The notes below the pieces were generated by a model. That model was not told the DNA's origin, ran no database searches, and was given only the letters and a program-made list of their open reading frames with translations. Of a DNA stretch of 14,730 nucleotides, positions 7,516 through 14,730 are shown piece by piece. The stretch comes from Eubacteriaceae bacterium (GTDB lineage Bacteria; Bacillota; Clostridia; Eubacteriales; UBA1433). Within the stretch, counting starts at the first letter, position 1; each line of letters opens with the position of its first letter. Both the position numbers and the translations under genes were made by a program. The stretch spans positions 1 through 14,730 of the forward strand of contig JAAZOI010000204.1 in the NCBI GenBank assembly GCA_012797825.1. Reading direction: 5' to 3'.

Positions 7516-8985
7516 ATGAAGTTATGCGATATGTCAATATATGAACTAAGCGAGATGCTCGATAAAAAAGAAGTAAGCTCTGTTGAGATTTCAAAAGATG
7601 TTTTATCCCGCATAAGTAAGGTTAAGGATATTTGCGGAGGATATTTAACCGTACTTGATGAAAATGTGATACTTGACAAAGCTAAAGAAGCGGACAGCAG
7701 AATAAGTGATAATAAAAGAAAAAGCAAAATAGACGGAATACCTTACGCGCTTAAAGATAATATGTGCACAAAAGGCATTGCCACAACTTGTGCTTCTAAA
7801 ATTCTTGAAAATTTTATACCGCCATACGATTGCACGGTATATGAGCATTTAAGCAATGCGGGCGGAGTGCTTGTAGGCAAATGCGATATGGATGAATTCG
7901 CGATGGGCTCTACTACAGAAAACTCGGCGCTCGGATGCACAAAAAATCCGTGGGATGTAAATAAGGTTGCGGGCGGATCATCGGGCGGCAGCGCTGCAGT
8001 GGTATCAAGCGGACAAGCAATATTTGCGCTGGGTTCAGATACGGGCGGCTCAATAAGACTGCCATCCAGTTTCTGTGGAGTGAGCGGTATTAAGCCGACT
8101 TATTCGGCAGTGTCAAGATACGGACTTGTAGCGTTTGCGTCATCACTTGACCAGATAGGGCCAATAACAAAGGATGCCAGAGACGCGGCGATAATACTTG
8201 ATGAAATTGTAAGATACGATAACAAAGACAGCACATCTGTAATGGTTATGGCTGATTATTATAAAAACCTGACCGGCAATATAAAGGGCATGAAAATAGG
8301 CATTGACATGGCTCATTATGACGGGCTTAATGCTGAGGTTAAGGATGCCGTATTTACGGCGCTTGATGATTATAAAGCGTTAGGATGCGAAATAGTTGAT
8401 TTGTCATTTTCTCATAATGATATCGCCCTTTCAGCTTATTACATTATCAGTTCCGCTGAAGCGAGCAGCAACCTTGCGCGTTTTGACGGTGTTAAGTACG
8501 GCATGAGAATACAGGGCGGCGATATTATAGATACATACGTAAAGACGCGCAGCGAAGGATTCGGAAGCGAAGTTAAAAGGCGAATAATGCTCGGAACGTT
8601 TGTGCTCAGCAGCGGGTATTATGACGCTTATTATAAAAAAGCGTTAAAAGCGAGGTCTGTAATTAAAAATAATTATGACGAAGCGTTTAAAAAGTGCGAT
8701 ATAGTTATTTCACCGACAGCGGTTTCGGGAGCTTTTGAGCGAGGCAGAAAAACACAAAGCCCAACTGAAATTTATTTATCTGATATATATACGGTAACGG
8801 CAAATATAGCAGGCATACCTGCAATGAGCATACCATGCGGGTTCACTAAAGAAGGTATGCCGATAGGGTTGCAGATAGCCGCGAATTCGTACTGCGAGCA
8901 GACCATATTAAACGCTGCTTTTGCGTACCAGAACAGCACTAACTTTCATAAACAGCAGCCGAATTTAGTAAAGGAGGCTAAGTAA
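7516..8985 (+). CDS. gatA: Aspartyl/glutamyl-tRNA amidotransferase subunit A (amidase)
   Basis: Glutaminase subunit of GatCAB: it hydrolyses glutamine and delivers ammonia through a channel to GatB. 489 residues in the amidase signature family. The Ser-cis-Ser-Lys triad is visible as Lys80 (PYALKDN), Ser155 (in GGSSGGSAA) and Ser179 (in GSDTGGSIR). A longer in-frame start at 7417 is possible but would overlap gatC by about 98 bases. The ATG at 7516 has GGAGG nine bases upstream, gives the usual N-terminus (MKLCDMSIYELSEML) and is chosen. It begins one base after the gatC stop and ends one base before the gatB ATG. Confidence 0.97.
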   Translation: MKLCDMSIYELSEMLDKKEVSSVEISKDVLSRISKVKDICGGYLTVLDENVILDKAKEADSRISDNKRKSKIDGIPYALKDNMCTKGIATTCASKILENFIPPYDCTVYEHLSNAGGVLVGKCDMDEFAMGSTTENSALGCTKNPWDVNKVAGGSSGGSAAVVSSGQAIFALGSDTGGSIRLPSSFCGVSGIKPTYSAVSRYGLVAFASSLDQIGPITKDARDAAIILDEIVRYDNKDSTSVMVMADYYKNLTGNIKGMKIGIDMAHYDGLNAEVKDAVFTALDDYKALGCEIVDLSFSHNDIALSAYYIISSAEASSNLARFDGVKYGMRIQGGDIIDTYVKTRSEGFGSEVKRRIMLGTFVLSSGYYDAYYKKALKARSVIKNNYDEAFKKCDIVISPTAVSGAFERGRKTQSPTEIYLSDIYTVTANIAGIPAMSIPCGFTKEGMPIGLQIAANSYCEQTILNAAFAYQNSTNFHKQQPNLVKEAK

Positions 8986-8986
8986 A

Positions 8987-10411
8987 ATGAAATATGAAAT
9001 GGTCATAGGACTTGAAATACATGTAGAGCTGGGAACAAAAAGCAAGATATTTTGTTCATGCTCCACTCAATTCGGAAATAAACCAAACACAAATGTGTGC
9101 CCGGTATGTCTGGGTATGCCCGGAGTGCTTCCGGTATTAAATGAAAAGGTTGCGGAATACGCAGTAAAAGCGGGGCTTTCGTTAAACTGTGAAATTGCGA
9201 AATTCTCAAAGCTTGATAGGAAAAACTATTTTTATCCAGATTTGCCGAAAGCTTATCAGGTTTCTCAATATGACCTGCCGTTATGTATCGGCGGATATTT
9301 AGACGTGTCAGTGGGAGAAGAAACGACAAGGGTAGGAATAACGAGAATACACATTGAAGAAGATGCGGGCAAGCTTGTACATACGCAAGACGGCACGCTA
9401 ATAGACTACAACAGGTGCGGAGTGCCTTTAATAGAAATAGTAACAGAACCTGATATAAGAAGCGCGGAGCAGGCGGTTGAATTCGCTAAAAGCGTAAGAA
9501 ACATACTGCTTTACGCAAAAGTGTCCGACTGCAAAATGCAGGAAGGCTCAATGAGATTTGACGTCAACTTATCAGTACGCGAGCAGGGAGCAAAGCAGTT
9601 CGGTACCAGAACAGAAATGAAAAACCTAAGCTCGTTTAAAATGCTGCAAAAGGCTATTGAATATGAATACGCAAGACAGGTAAAAGCTGTTAAAAACGGC
9701 GAGAGAATAATACAACAGACAAGAAGATGGGATGAGACGAACAATGTAAGCGTAGTACTTAGAAGCAAAGAAAACGCGCATGATTACAGATACTTTCCCG
9801 AACCGGATCTGCTTCCCGTAGTTTTAAACGACGAGGTAATAAACAGCATAAAAACAAGCATGCCCGAAATGCCGAAAGAAAAGAAACAGAGATATATATC
9901 ACAGCTTTCGCTAAGCGAATACGACGCAGGCGTGCTTACGGCTAATTCACAGCTTTGTGAGTTTTATGAGAATATATTAAAAGAATTTAATGACGCAAAA
10001 ACAGCCGCAAACTGGGTAATAGTTGAGCTTATGGCTTTAATAAATAAGAGTGATACGTCAATAGAAGAAATAAAGATTACTGCAAGCAGTATGGCACAGC
10101 TTTTGAATTTTATAAAAGACGGAAAAATAAGCGGTAAGATGGCAAAAGATGTTCTTTTAGAAATGTTTGAGACAGGAAGTAGCGAAGATGAAATAGTAAA
10201 AAGCAAAGGGCTCAGCCAGATAAGCGATGCGGGAGAACTTGAAAAAATAATAGATGAAATCCTTAAAAATAATCAGGCAAGCGTTAACGATTATCACTTA
10301 GGTAAAAAGCAGGCGATGGGCTTTTTGGTAGGGCAGGTTATGAGGGCGACAAAAGGAGCAGCTAACCCGCAAAGCGTTAATGAGATACTGAATAAAAAGT
10401 TAAATAATTAA
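8987..10411 (+). CDS. gatB: Aspartyl/glutamyl-tRNA amidotransferase subunit B
   Basis: Kinase and transamidase subunit of GatCAB; it phosphorylates the misacylated Glu or Asp on tRNA and amidates it. 474 residues, normal length. The N-terminal cradle shows GLEIHVEL with Glu10 and His12 and HIEEDAGKL with Glu125, matching metal-binding positions known in the family. Cys23, Cys25, Cys38 and Cys41 form CxC and CxxC pairs that look metal-binding. LDRKNYFYPDLPKAYQ is a strong family motif. The C-terminal third is the helical and YqeY-like tRNA-binding tail (HLGKKQAMGFLVGQVM). ATG at 8987 with AAGGAGG (8971-8977), one base after the gatA stop. Last gene of the unit. Confidence 0.97.
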   Translation: MKYEMVIGLEIHVELGTKSKIFCSCSTQFGNKPNTNVCPVCLGMPGVLPVLNEKVAEYAVKAGLSLNCEIAKFSKLDRKNYFYPDLPKAYQVSQYDLPLCIGGYLDVSVGEETTRVGITRIHIEEDAGKLVHTQDGTLIDYNRCGVPLIEIVTEPDIRSAEQAVEFAKSVRNILLYAKVSDCKMQEGSMRFDVNLSVREQGAKQFGTRTEMKNLSSFKMLQKAIEYEYARQVKAVKNGERIIQQTRRWDETNNVSVVLRSKENAHDYRYFPEPDLLPVVLNDEVINSIKTSMPEMPKEKKQRYISQLSLSEYDAGVLTANSQLCEFYENILKEFNDAKTAANWVIVELMALINKSDTSIEEIKITASSMAQLLNFIKDGKISGKMAKDVLLEMFETGSSEDEIVKSKGLSQISDAGELEKIIDEILKNNQASVNDYHLGKKQAMGFLVGQVMRATKGAANPQSVNEILNKKLNN

Positions 10412-10430
10412 AAAAGTCAATATGTGTAGA

Positions 10431-10472
10431 AAACGGATTATGATGAAAATTAATATCATAGTCTGTTTTTTT
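10431..10472 (+). terminator. Strong intrinsic terminator after gatB
   Basis: AAACGGATTATGAT (10431-10444) pairs with ATCATAGTCTGTTT (10455-10468) over 14 consecutive positions, two of them G-U. The loop is ten bases and a run of seven T ends at 10472. It lies 19 bases after the gatB stop and closes the pcrA-ligA-gatCAB unit. Confidence 0.9.
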
Positions 10473-10593
10473 ATGAGTTGCAAACATTACTCTGCTGAAT
10501 ATTATGGCATTTATATCTAAACAATACAAATAATGGATGTAAATATTAGCACGGTTAAGTATAGTAAATTCTCATATTAATTTTAGCAGTATA

Positions 10594-10633
10594 TAAATAA
10601 AAGCCGGCTTTATTTAATTTTCAAAGCCAGCTT
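10594..10633 (-). terminator. Intrinsic terminator of the sodium:alanine symporter gene
   Basis: Read on the minus strand, AAGCTGGCTTT (10633-10623) pairs with AAAGCCGGCTT (10611-10601), 11 pairs with one G-U. The following tract is TTTATTT (10600-10594). It lies about 20 bases after the symporter stop. Between it and the gatB terminator, 10473-10593 shows no gene or clear structure. Confidence 0.88.
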
Positions 10634-10653
10634 AGTATTTTGTATGATAGTTT

Positions 10654-12309
10654 TTATTTGAAAAACTTCCGTTCAGGCTTTATAACACGAGCCTGATAAT
10701 CTTTTGTCTCTTTATATATAACGCCTGATAATAACAGAAGCGATAATAAGTTTGGTATTGCCATCAAGCCGTTCATTGTATCAGCAATGTCCCAAACAAG
10801 TGTAAGTTTAGTTGTTGCTCCTATAAAAACGAAAAAACAGAACACTATTCTGTATATAATGTTTGCTATTCCCTGATCTCTTTTGTATCCTATGCCAAGA
10901 CAAATAGTGCCAAGAAGCAATTCTAAAAATGAAACATAAAAGTTCTTTCCTGTTGTGGTTTCCATGCCCGGAAGAAGACCTGCCTGCAACGCCCCGGCAG
11001 ATAACATTTTAAGTATTGAAAGTGTTGTAAATACAGCGCCGATAATAAGTAAGATCCAGCCGATGAAAATTACAATTTTTCTTTTTAAACTGTTTTGGTA
11101 GCTTTCCTGAATAAATTTATGTTTTTTTATTTTATTGGGATTATCCGTATAGAAGAAAAACTCAAGTGATTTTTCGCCGTAATATGACCAGCCCAGAACC
11201 GTGGAAAATGCAAAAAGTATTGAACCTACGGTTACTATAAAGCTTCCGAATGTACCCAGAGTAGTGCTGAATGCCGCTATTGTAAGATCAACTCCTGTTA
11301 AAGTATTATCCGGTGTAAGAACCCCGGATGCGGCAATTACAAGCCCTGTGATAGAACATACCACTATTGTATCAAAAAATGTGCCGGTCATGGAAATGTA
11401 GCCCTGTCTGCATGAATGGTCTGTTTTGGCTGCGGCTGCGGCAATCGGCGCTGAGCCGAGCCCCGCTTCATTGGAAAATACTCCGCGCGCAACTCCGTAA
11501 CGCATAGCTTGGAGGATAACTATTCCGCCTACGCCTCCGCCTACAGCACGGAAAGAAAAAGCTTCATTAAATATCAATTTAAGACCTTCCGGTAATTGTG
11601 AAATATTCATAAGAATACAAATCAATCCGCCGACAATATAGAAAACAGCCATTATAGGAACGAATTTTTCTGTTACTCTTCCTATGCTTTTGATGCCGCC
11701 CACTATAACCAGCAGAGAAAATAAAGCAAGAATAATGCCTGTTACCCATGTTGAGACGCCGAATGTGTTTTTAACCGCCAATGCTACAGTATTCGCCTGT
11801 GTCATATTGCCTATTCCGAATGAAGCTACTACGGCAAAAAGAGAAAATAATACTGCGAGGAAGGAACCGAGAGCTTTATTTTTTAAACCGTATTTTAATG
11901 CGTACATAGGTCCGCCCGCGAAGTCGCCCCGATGCGTTTTTACTCTGAATTTGACGGCAAGAACGCTTTCGCCGTATTTTGTGGCAAGACCGAAAATAGC
12001 CGCAAACCACATCCAAAATACCGCTCCAGCTCCGCCCAAAAACATTGCCGTCGCAACACCGGCTATATTACCGGTGCCTATTGTTGCTGCAAGAGCAGTC
12101 ATTAGTGACTGAAACGGAGTAATATCTCCTGCACCCGAAGATACTCTGCTTTTTTTTGAAAAAACTGATCTTATGGCATAACCAAGATTTAAAAGAGGTT
12201 TAAACCCTAAGATAACCATTAAATAAATACCAGTCCCGACTAAGAAAAATAACATTATGGGACCCCAGATAAAGCTGTTGACTTTGCTTACAAGTGATGA
12301 AAAATCCAT
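10654..12309 (-). CDS. Sodium:alanine (glycine) symporter, AGCS family
   Basis: Integral membrane carrier that imports alanine or glycine with sodium. 551 residues with about 11 hydrophobic segments. Family marks are TALAATIGTGNIAGVATA (71-88), GGAGAVFWMW (92-101), the close match to the family signature, GGPMYALKYGL (132-142), GVARGVFSNEAGLGSAP and WSYYGEKSLEF. The protein is somewhat longer than many members (roughly 450-500), largely through a hydrophilic stretch rich in Lys and Asn after WSYYGEKSLEF (TDNPNKIKKHKF onward) and a basic C-tail. The ATG at 12309 is preceded by AAGGGG seven bases upstream. Single-gene unit with its own promoter and terminator. Alanine versus glycine preference cannot be read from sequence. 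Confidence 0.95.
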   Translation of the reverse strand: MDFSSLVSKVNSFIWGPIMLFFLVGTGIYLMVILGFKPLLNLGYAIRSVFSKKSRVSSGAGDITPFQSLMTALAATIGTGNIAGVATAMFLGGAGAVFWMWFAAIFGLATKYGESVLAVKFRVKTHRGDFAGGPMYALKYGLKNKALGSFLAVLFSLFAVVASFGIGNMTQANTVALAVKNTFGVSTWVTGIILALFSLLVIVGGIKSIGRVTEKFVPIMAVFYIVGGLICILMNISQLPEGLKLIFNEAFSFRAVGGGVGGIVILQAMRYGVARGVFSNEAGLGSAPIAAAAAKTDHSCRQGYISMTGTFFDTIVVCSITGLVIAASGVLTPDNTLTGVDLTIAAFSTTLGTFGSFIVTVGSILFAFSTVLGWSYYGEKSLEFFFYTDNPNKIKKHKFIQESYQNSLKRKIVIFIGWILLIIGAVFTTLSILKMLSAGALQAGLLPGMETTTGKNFYVSFLELLLGTICLGIGYKRDQGIANIIYRIVFCFFVFIGATTKLTLVWDIADTMNGLMAIPNLLSLLLLSGVIYKETKDYQARVIKPERKFFK

Positions 12310-12342
12310 TATGTACCCCTTTGAGCTAATAAAATAATCATT

Positions 12343-12370
12343 ATTATATAATAGATAATAAAACGAACAA
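12343..12370 (-). promoter_or_regulatory. Promoter of the symporter gene
   Basis: On the minus strand TATAAT (12348-12343) lies 16 bases after TTGTTC (12370-12365). An overlapping alternative is TATTAT (12353-12348). The region is very AT-rich, so chance matches are likely, but position and spacing to the ATG are right. Confidence 0.5.
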
Positions 12371-12404
12371 ACACAATAGAAATAAAATATAATTTTTACA
12401 ATTC

Positions 12405-12427
12405 AATTAAATTTGAAATTAAATTTG
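12405..12427. repeat. Tandem 11-base direct repeat in the divergent promoter region
   Basis: AATTAAATTTG occurs at 12405-12415 and again at 12417-12427, a 12-base period, with a degenerate third run AATTAAATTA further on near 12440-12454. It sits between the divergent promoters of the symporter and the NIPSNAP gene, about 35 bases upstream of the symporter -35. It might be a binding site or just AT-rich repeat drift. Confidence 0.4.
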
Positions 12428-12474
12428 TATTAAAAATAAAATTAAATTAAATTACGGCAATATGTTTTTTCTAA

Positions 12475-12502
12475 TTGATATAAAATTTATTTAAGTTAAA
12501 AT
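12475..12502 (+). promoter_or_regulatory. Promoter of the NIPSNAP-family gene
   Basis: TTGATA (12475-12480), 16 bases, TAAAAT (12497-12502); each hexamer matches consensus at five of six positions. The transcript would begin near 12509, about 24 bases before the ATG, leaving room for the CGGAGG ribosome site. Confidence 0.6.
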
Positions 12503-12532
12503 AATAATAAATAATATACGGAGGTATTTTTA

Positions 12533-12856
12533 ATGATTTATGAGTTGAGAATTTACACAATAGCGCAAGGCAAAGAAAAAGCTCTTAATGACAGATTTAA
12601 AAATGTCACATTAGATTTATTTAAAAAATATGGAATTAATGTATGTGATTTTTGGACGGATTTGAAAGGCGAAAAACTTTATTATATCTGCTCGTTTGAA
12701 AATGAACAAAAAAGAGAAGAAATATGGAACAGTTTTAAAGCTGACAAGGACTGGATTAAAGCTAAAAGCGATTCCGAGGTTAACGGCTCGCTTACTGAAA
12801 AAGTGGAATCAATACTGCTTAAAAGAGTTGATTACATAAAACCTGAATGGAAATAA
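12533..12856 (+). CDS. NIPSNAP family protein
   Basis: Small protein of unknown biochemical role with the NIPSNAP fold, a dimeric alpha/beta-barrel type domain. 107 residues, a single domain. The start MIYELRIYTIAQGK is characteristic, followed by DLFKKYGINVCDFWTD, LYYICSFEN and a closing segment ending DYIKPEWK. No signal peptide or membrane segment. ATG at 12533 with CGGAGG eight bases upstream. It has its own promoter and terminator, so it is probably monocistronic; the downstream gene is separated by that terminator. The family call is good from the N-terminal signature, but no substrate can be named. Confidence 0.85.
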   Translation: MIYELRIYTIAQGKEKALNDRFKNVTLDLFKKYGINVCDFWTDLKGEKLYYICSFENEQKREEIWNSFKADKDWIKAKSDSEVNGSLTEKVESILLKRVDYIKPEWK

Positions 12857-12861
12857 AAAAT

Positions 12862-12887
12862 GCCTGCGCAAGCAGGCTTTATTTTTA
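12862..12887 (+). terminator. Intrinsic terminator after the NIPSNAP gene
   Basis: GCCTGC (12862-12867), GCAA loop, GCAGGC (12872-12877), then TTTATTTTT. A compact GC-rich stem with a stable tetraloop, six bases after the stop codon. Confidence 0.92.
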
Positions 12888-12931
12888 ATATTTAAACCAC
12901 CTTTGCAAATACTATGCAATATGGTGAGAGT

Positions 12932-13912
12932 ATGAATTCTATTAAAAAAATTTATTATCCCGAAATATTTCAGGGAAAATATAAAAAGAAAAATTATTTT
13001 GAAGGCTGGTATTTTAAAAATATTGATAAAGCAAAAGAAAATGCTTTAGCAGTAATTCCGGGTGTATCGTTTGGAAAACGCAACGATGACGCTTACTGCT
13101 TTATTCAGATATTAAATAAAAGCGATGATAAAACATATTATATAAAGTTTAATATAAATGAGTTTAAATATAATGAAAATCATTTTGAAATAGAAATAGG
13201 AAATAATTATTTTTCAGCGGAGAAAATGCGTCTTGATATATGCAATGATGATGTATGTATAAAAGGTATTTTAAGATTTGATAATATTTTGCAGATTAAA
13301 AAAACTACTTTTAGACCCGGAATAATGGGTCCGTTTTCGTTTATTCCTTTTATGGAATGTTATCACGGAATAGTAAATATTCATCATGAAATAAAAGGTC
13401 GTATTGAATATAACGGTAAAGTCATAGATTTTGATAAAGGTTATGGATATATTGAAAAAGATTGGGGAAGAAGCTTTCCAAGTTCGTGGATATGGGTTCA
13501 ATCAAACCATTTTTATAAAGAAGATGCTACCGTTATGTTTTCGATAGCGAAAATACCGTTTATGAAGAAATGCTTTACCGGTTTTATTTCTTTTCTAAGA
13601 GTAAAAGATACAATATATTATTTTGCAACTTATACTAATGCTAAAATAAAAAAGCTGGATATTTTAGACAATAAACTTGATTTAATCATCTCGGATAAGG
13701 ATTATATATTTGAATTACATGCCGAAAACTCTTCAGGCGGTTTATTAAAAGCTCCCCAAAAAGGGGAGATGGTACGACAAATTTATGAAAGCATAGACGC
13801 CAAAGTCAGAGTTATTCTTAAAGATAAAAAAGGAAAATTACTTTTTGAAGGGGAAGGAACTAACGCGGGGATGGAAGTTATGTGCAATAAGGATGAATTT
13901 AGTAATTTATAA
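12932..13912 (+). CDS. Tocopherol cyclase-like protein
   Basis: Related to the plant and cyanobacterial tocopherol cyclase family, but in Bacillota the reaction is unknown. 326 residues from the chosen ATG. Family blocks seen are PEIFQGKYKKKNYFEGWYFK near the N-terminus, IPGVSFGK, FIPFMECYHGIVN, YGYIEKDWGRSFPSSWIWVQ (around residues 171-190), LKAPQKGEM and NAGMEVM near the end. No signal peptide. An in-frame ATG at 12914 would add six residues; it has no ribosome site. The ATG at 12932 has GGTGAG only three bases upstream and matches where the conserved region begins, so it is preferred with moderate confidence. No clear promoter lies between the upstream terminator and this gene. Tocopherol synthesis itself is unlikely here. 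Confidence 0.85.
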   Translation: MNSIKKIYYPEIFQGKYKKKNYFEGWYFKNIDKAKENALAVIPGVSFGKRNDDAYCFIQILNKSDDKTYYIKFNINEFKYNENHFEIEIGNNYFSAEKMRLDICNDDVCIKGILRFDNILQIKKTTFRPGIMGPFSFIPFMECYHGIVNIHHEIKGRIEYNGKVIDFDKGYGYIEKDWGRSFPSSWIWVQSNHFYKEDATVMFSIAKIPFMKKCFTGFISFLRVKDTIYYFATYTNAKIKKLDILDNKLDLIISDKDYIFELHAENSSGGLLKAPQKGEMVRQIYESIDAKVRVILKDKKGKLLFEGEGTNAGMEVMCNKDEFSNL

Positions 13913-13944
13913 AAAAAAGATGTCTGAATATGTCAGACATCTTT
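13911..13944. terminator. Bidirectional terminator between convergent genes
   Basis: AAAGATGTCTGA (13916-13927) and TCAGACATCTTT (13933-13944) are perfect 12-base arms around a five-base loop. Eight A precede the G of the left arm, giving a U8 tract for minus-strand transcripts (glnB). On the plus strand the tract is only TTT-ATAT, so it is weaker for the tocopherol-cyclase-like gene. Confidence 0.88.
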
Positions 13945-13966
13945 ATATGAGATTGAAGTTTATTGT

Positions 13967-14305
13967 CTAAAGAACGCTGTCGCCTTCTTCTCTGCTGCGA
14001 ATACGTATCGCTCTTTCCACATTGCTTATAAAAATTTTACCGTCTCCTACATGGTCTGTTCTGCAAGTCTTTATTATAGCGCTTACAATTTCATCCACTC
14101 TTTCATCAGGCACTACTATCATAAGCATTACTTTTGGGAGTACGTTTAAGAAAACTTCACTGCCGCGGTAATACTCTGTCCAGCCTTTTGTAGCCCCGCA
14201 GCCCATAACCTGAGTTATAGTAAGACCTTTAATATTTATCTGATTCAGGGTTTCTTTTATCTCATCTAATTTAGCGGGCTGAATTATAGCTTCTATTTTT
14301 TTCAT
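13967..14305 (-). CDS. glnB: PII family nitrogen regulatory protein
   Basis: Trimeric signal protein that binds ATP/ADP and 2-oxoglutarate and controls Amt and nitrogen enzymes. 112 residues, the standard length. MKKIEAIIQPAKLDEI opens the protein, the T-loop is around residues 37-55 (GATKGWTEYYRGSEVFLNV), and the C-terminal GDGKIF and RAIRIRSREEGD segments carry nucleotide-binding Lys and Arg residues. Tyr46 is kept, but position 51, the tyrosine uridylylated in enteric PII, is valine. ATG at 14305 with GGAGG in the 12-base gap after the amt stop, so it is co-transcribed with amt; this pairing suggests a GlnK-type role on the transporter. The choice between the names glnB and glnK is not decided by sequence. 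Confidence 0.95.
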   Translation of the reverse strand: MKKIEAIIQPAKLDEIKETLNQINIKGLTITQVMGCGATKGWTEYYRGSEVFLNVLPKVMLMIVVPDERVDEIVSAIIKTCRTDHVGDGKIFISNVERAIRIRSREEGDSVL

Positions 14306-14317
14306 TTAATACCTCCA

Positions 14318-14730
14318 TTAGTCCATTCCCAAGAATGACGGATACGCATTCTCGCTATGTTCGCATATATCAAGCCCTTTGCTTTCTTCGTTAGATGATA
14401 CTCTGATTTTCATCGTTTTGTCGATTACTTTTATTATAACGAACGTACCGACGCCGGCGAGCAAAACAGCTATTGCTATGCCAATTAATTGTACCACAAA
14501 TAAATGAATATCACCATATATTAATCCGTTCCATTGCGCAGAAGAATTAATAGCTTTTTGAGCGAAAAGCCCGGTTGCTATGCATCCCCAAACGCCTCCT
14601 ACACCGTGGCATCCGAAAGCGTCAAGCGCATCGTCATATCCGAATTTACTTTTTATAGTGCTTAATGCGAAATAACAAATCGGGCTGGCAATCGCTCCGA
14701 TTAAAGCAGCTGACCAAACAGGCACAAATC
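14318..14730 (-). CDS. amt: Ammonium transporter Amt, 5' part outside the window
   Basis: C-terminal part, about 137 codons, of a membrane ammonium channel; a full Amt has roughly 400-450 residues. The frame stays open to the right edge and begins in the conserved FVPVWSAALIGAIAS helix, so the GTG at 14725 is internal and not a start. ALDAFGCHGVGGVWG contains the second histidine of the twin-His pore site. One more long hydrophobic helix follows (VVQLIGIAIAVLLAGVGTF), then the cytoplasmic tail ending SSNEESKGLDICEHSENAY and FLGMD, the part that PII proteins contact. Followed 12 bases later by glnB, the classical partner gene. Confidence 0.95.
   Translation of the reverse strand, partial: FVPVWSAALIGAIASPICYFALSTIKSKFGYDDALDAFGCHGVGGVWGCIATGLFAQKAINSSAQWNGLIYGDIHLFVVQLIGIAIAVLLAGVGTFVIIKVIDKTMKIRVSSNEESKGLDICEHSENAYPSFLGMD

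Noticed and set aside
10473..10593. The AT-rich gap between gatB and the symporter as a place for a small RNA or short gene.
   Set aside because: No open frame with a ribosome site and no strong structure apart from the two flanking terminators.
11684..12112. A 142-codon plus-strand open frame opposite the symporter gene.
   Set aside because: Composition and position are those of an antisense shadow of a membrane protein gene, with no start signals.
1..14730. Mobile elements, CRISPR repeats, toxin-antitoxin or defence genes.
   Set aside because: No transposase, integrase, repeat-spacer pattern or defence-type domain was seen; all genes are housekeeping or common accessory families.

Overview
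The window is an ordinary chromosomal segment of a low-GC Gram-positive anaerobe, most likely a member of the Clostridia (Bacillota). The evidence is AT-rich intergenic DNA, strong AGGAGG-type ribosome binding sites, a glmS ribozyme in front of glmS, the gene order pcrA-ligA-gatC-gatA-gatB, and an amt-glnB pair. I found no mobile element, CRISPR array, phage gene, tRNA or rRNA. Every complete reading frame is intact, with no frameshift or internal stop.

Layout. On the minus strand, 1-1372 is the 5' part of glmS (glucosamine-6-phosphate synthase, cut by the window edge). Its leader holds a glmS ribozyme (1454-1588) and its promoter lies near 1670-1697. Divergent from it on the plus strand is a two-gene unit, a DNA-deoxyinosine glycosylase (1809-2309) and a cyclophilin-type prolyl isomerase (2324-2806), closed by a terminator. 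The next transcription unit runs 2942-10411: pcrA helicase, ligA NAD-dependent ligase and the three subunits of the tRNA amidotransferase GatCAB. These genes have 1-11 base gaps or a 1-base overlap, and a strong terminator follows gatB. Convergent to it is an AGCS-type sodium:alanine symporter (10654-12309, minus) with its own terminator. Divergent from the symporter is a small NIPSNAP-family gene (12533-12856), then, after a terminator, a tocopherol-cyclase-like gene (12932-13912). The right end is convergent: glnB (PII signal protein, 13967-14305) and the 3' part of an Amt ammonium transporter (14318-14730), both on the minus strand. A bidirectional hairpin separates this pair from the tocopherol-cyclase-like gene.

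How the genes work together. The glmS leader should switch off GlcN6P synthesis when GlcN6P is abundant. PcrA and LigA serve replication and repair, while GatCAB makes Gln-tRNA(Gln) and/or Asn-tRNA(Asn) by transamidation. Amt and PII form the classical ammonium uptake and sensing pair, although this PII lacks the usual uridylylated tyrosine.

I do not see a convincing undescribed multi-gene system. The observations most worth following are a terminator-like hairpin wedged between the glmS ribozyme and the ribosome binding site, a nested palindrome over the promoter of the glycosylase gene, the PII Tyr51 to Val change, and a tocopherol-cyclase-fold protein in a presumed anaerobe.
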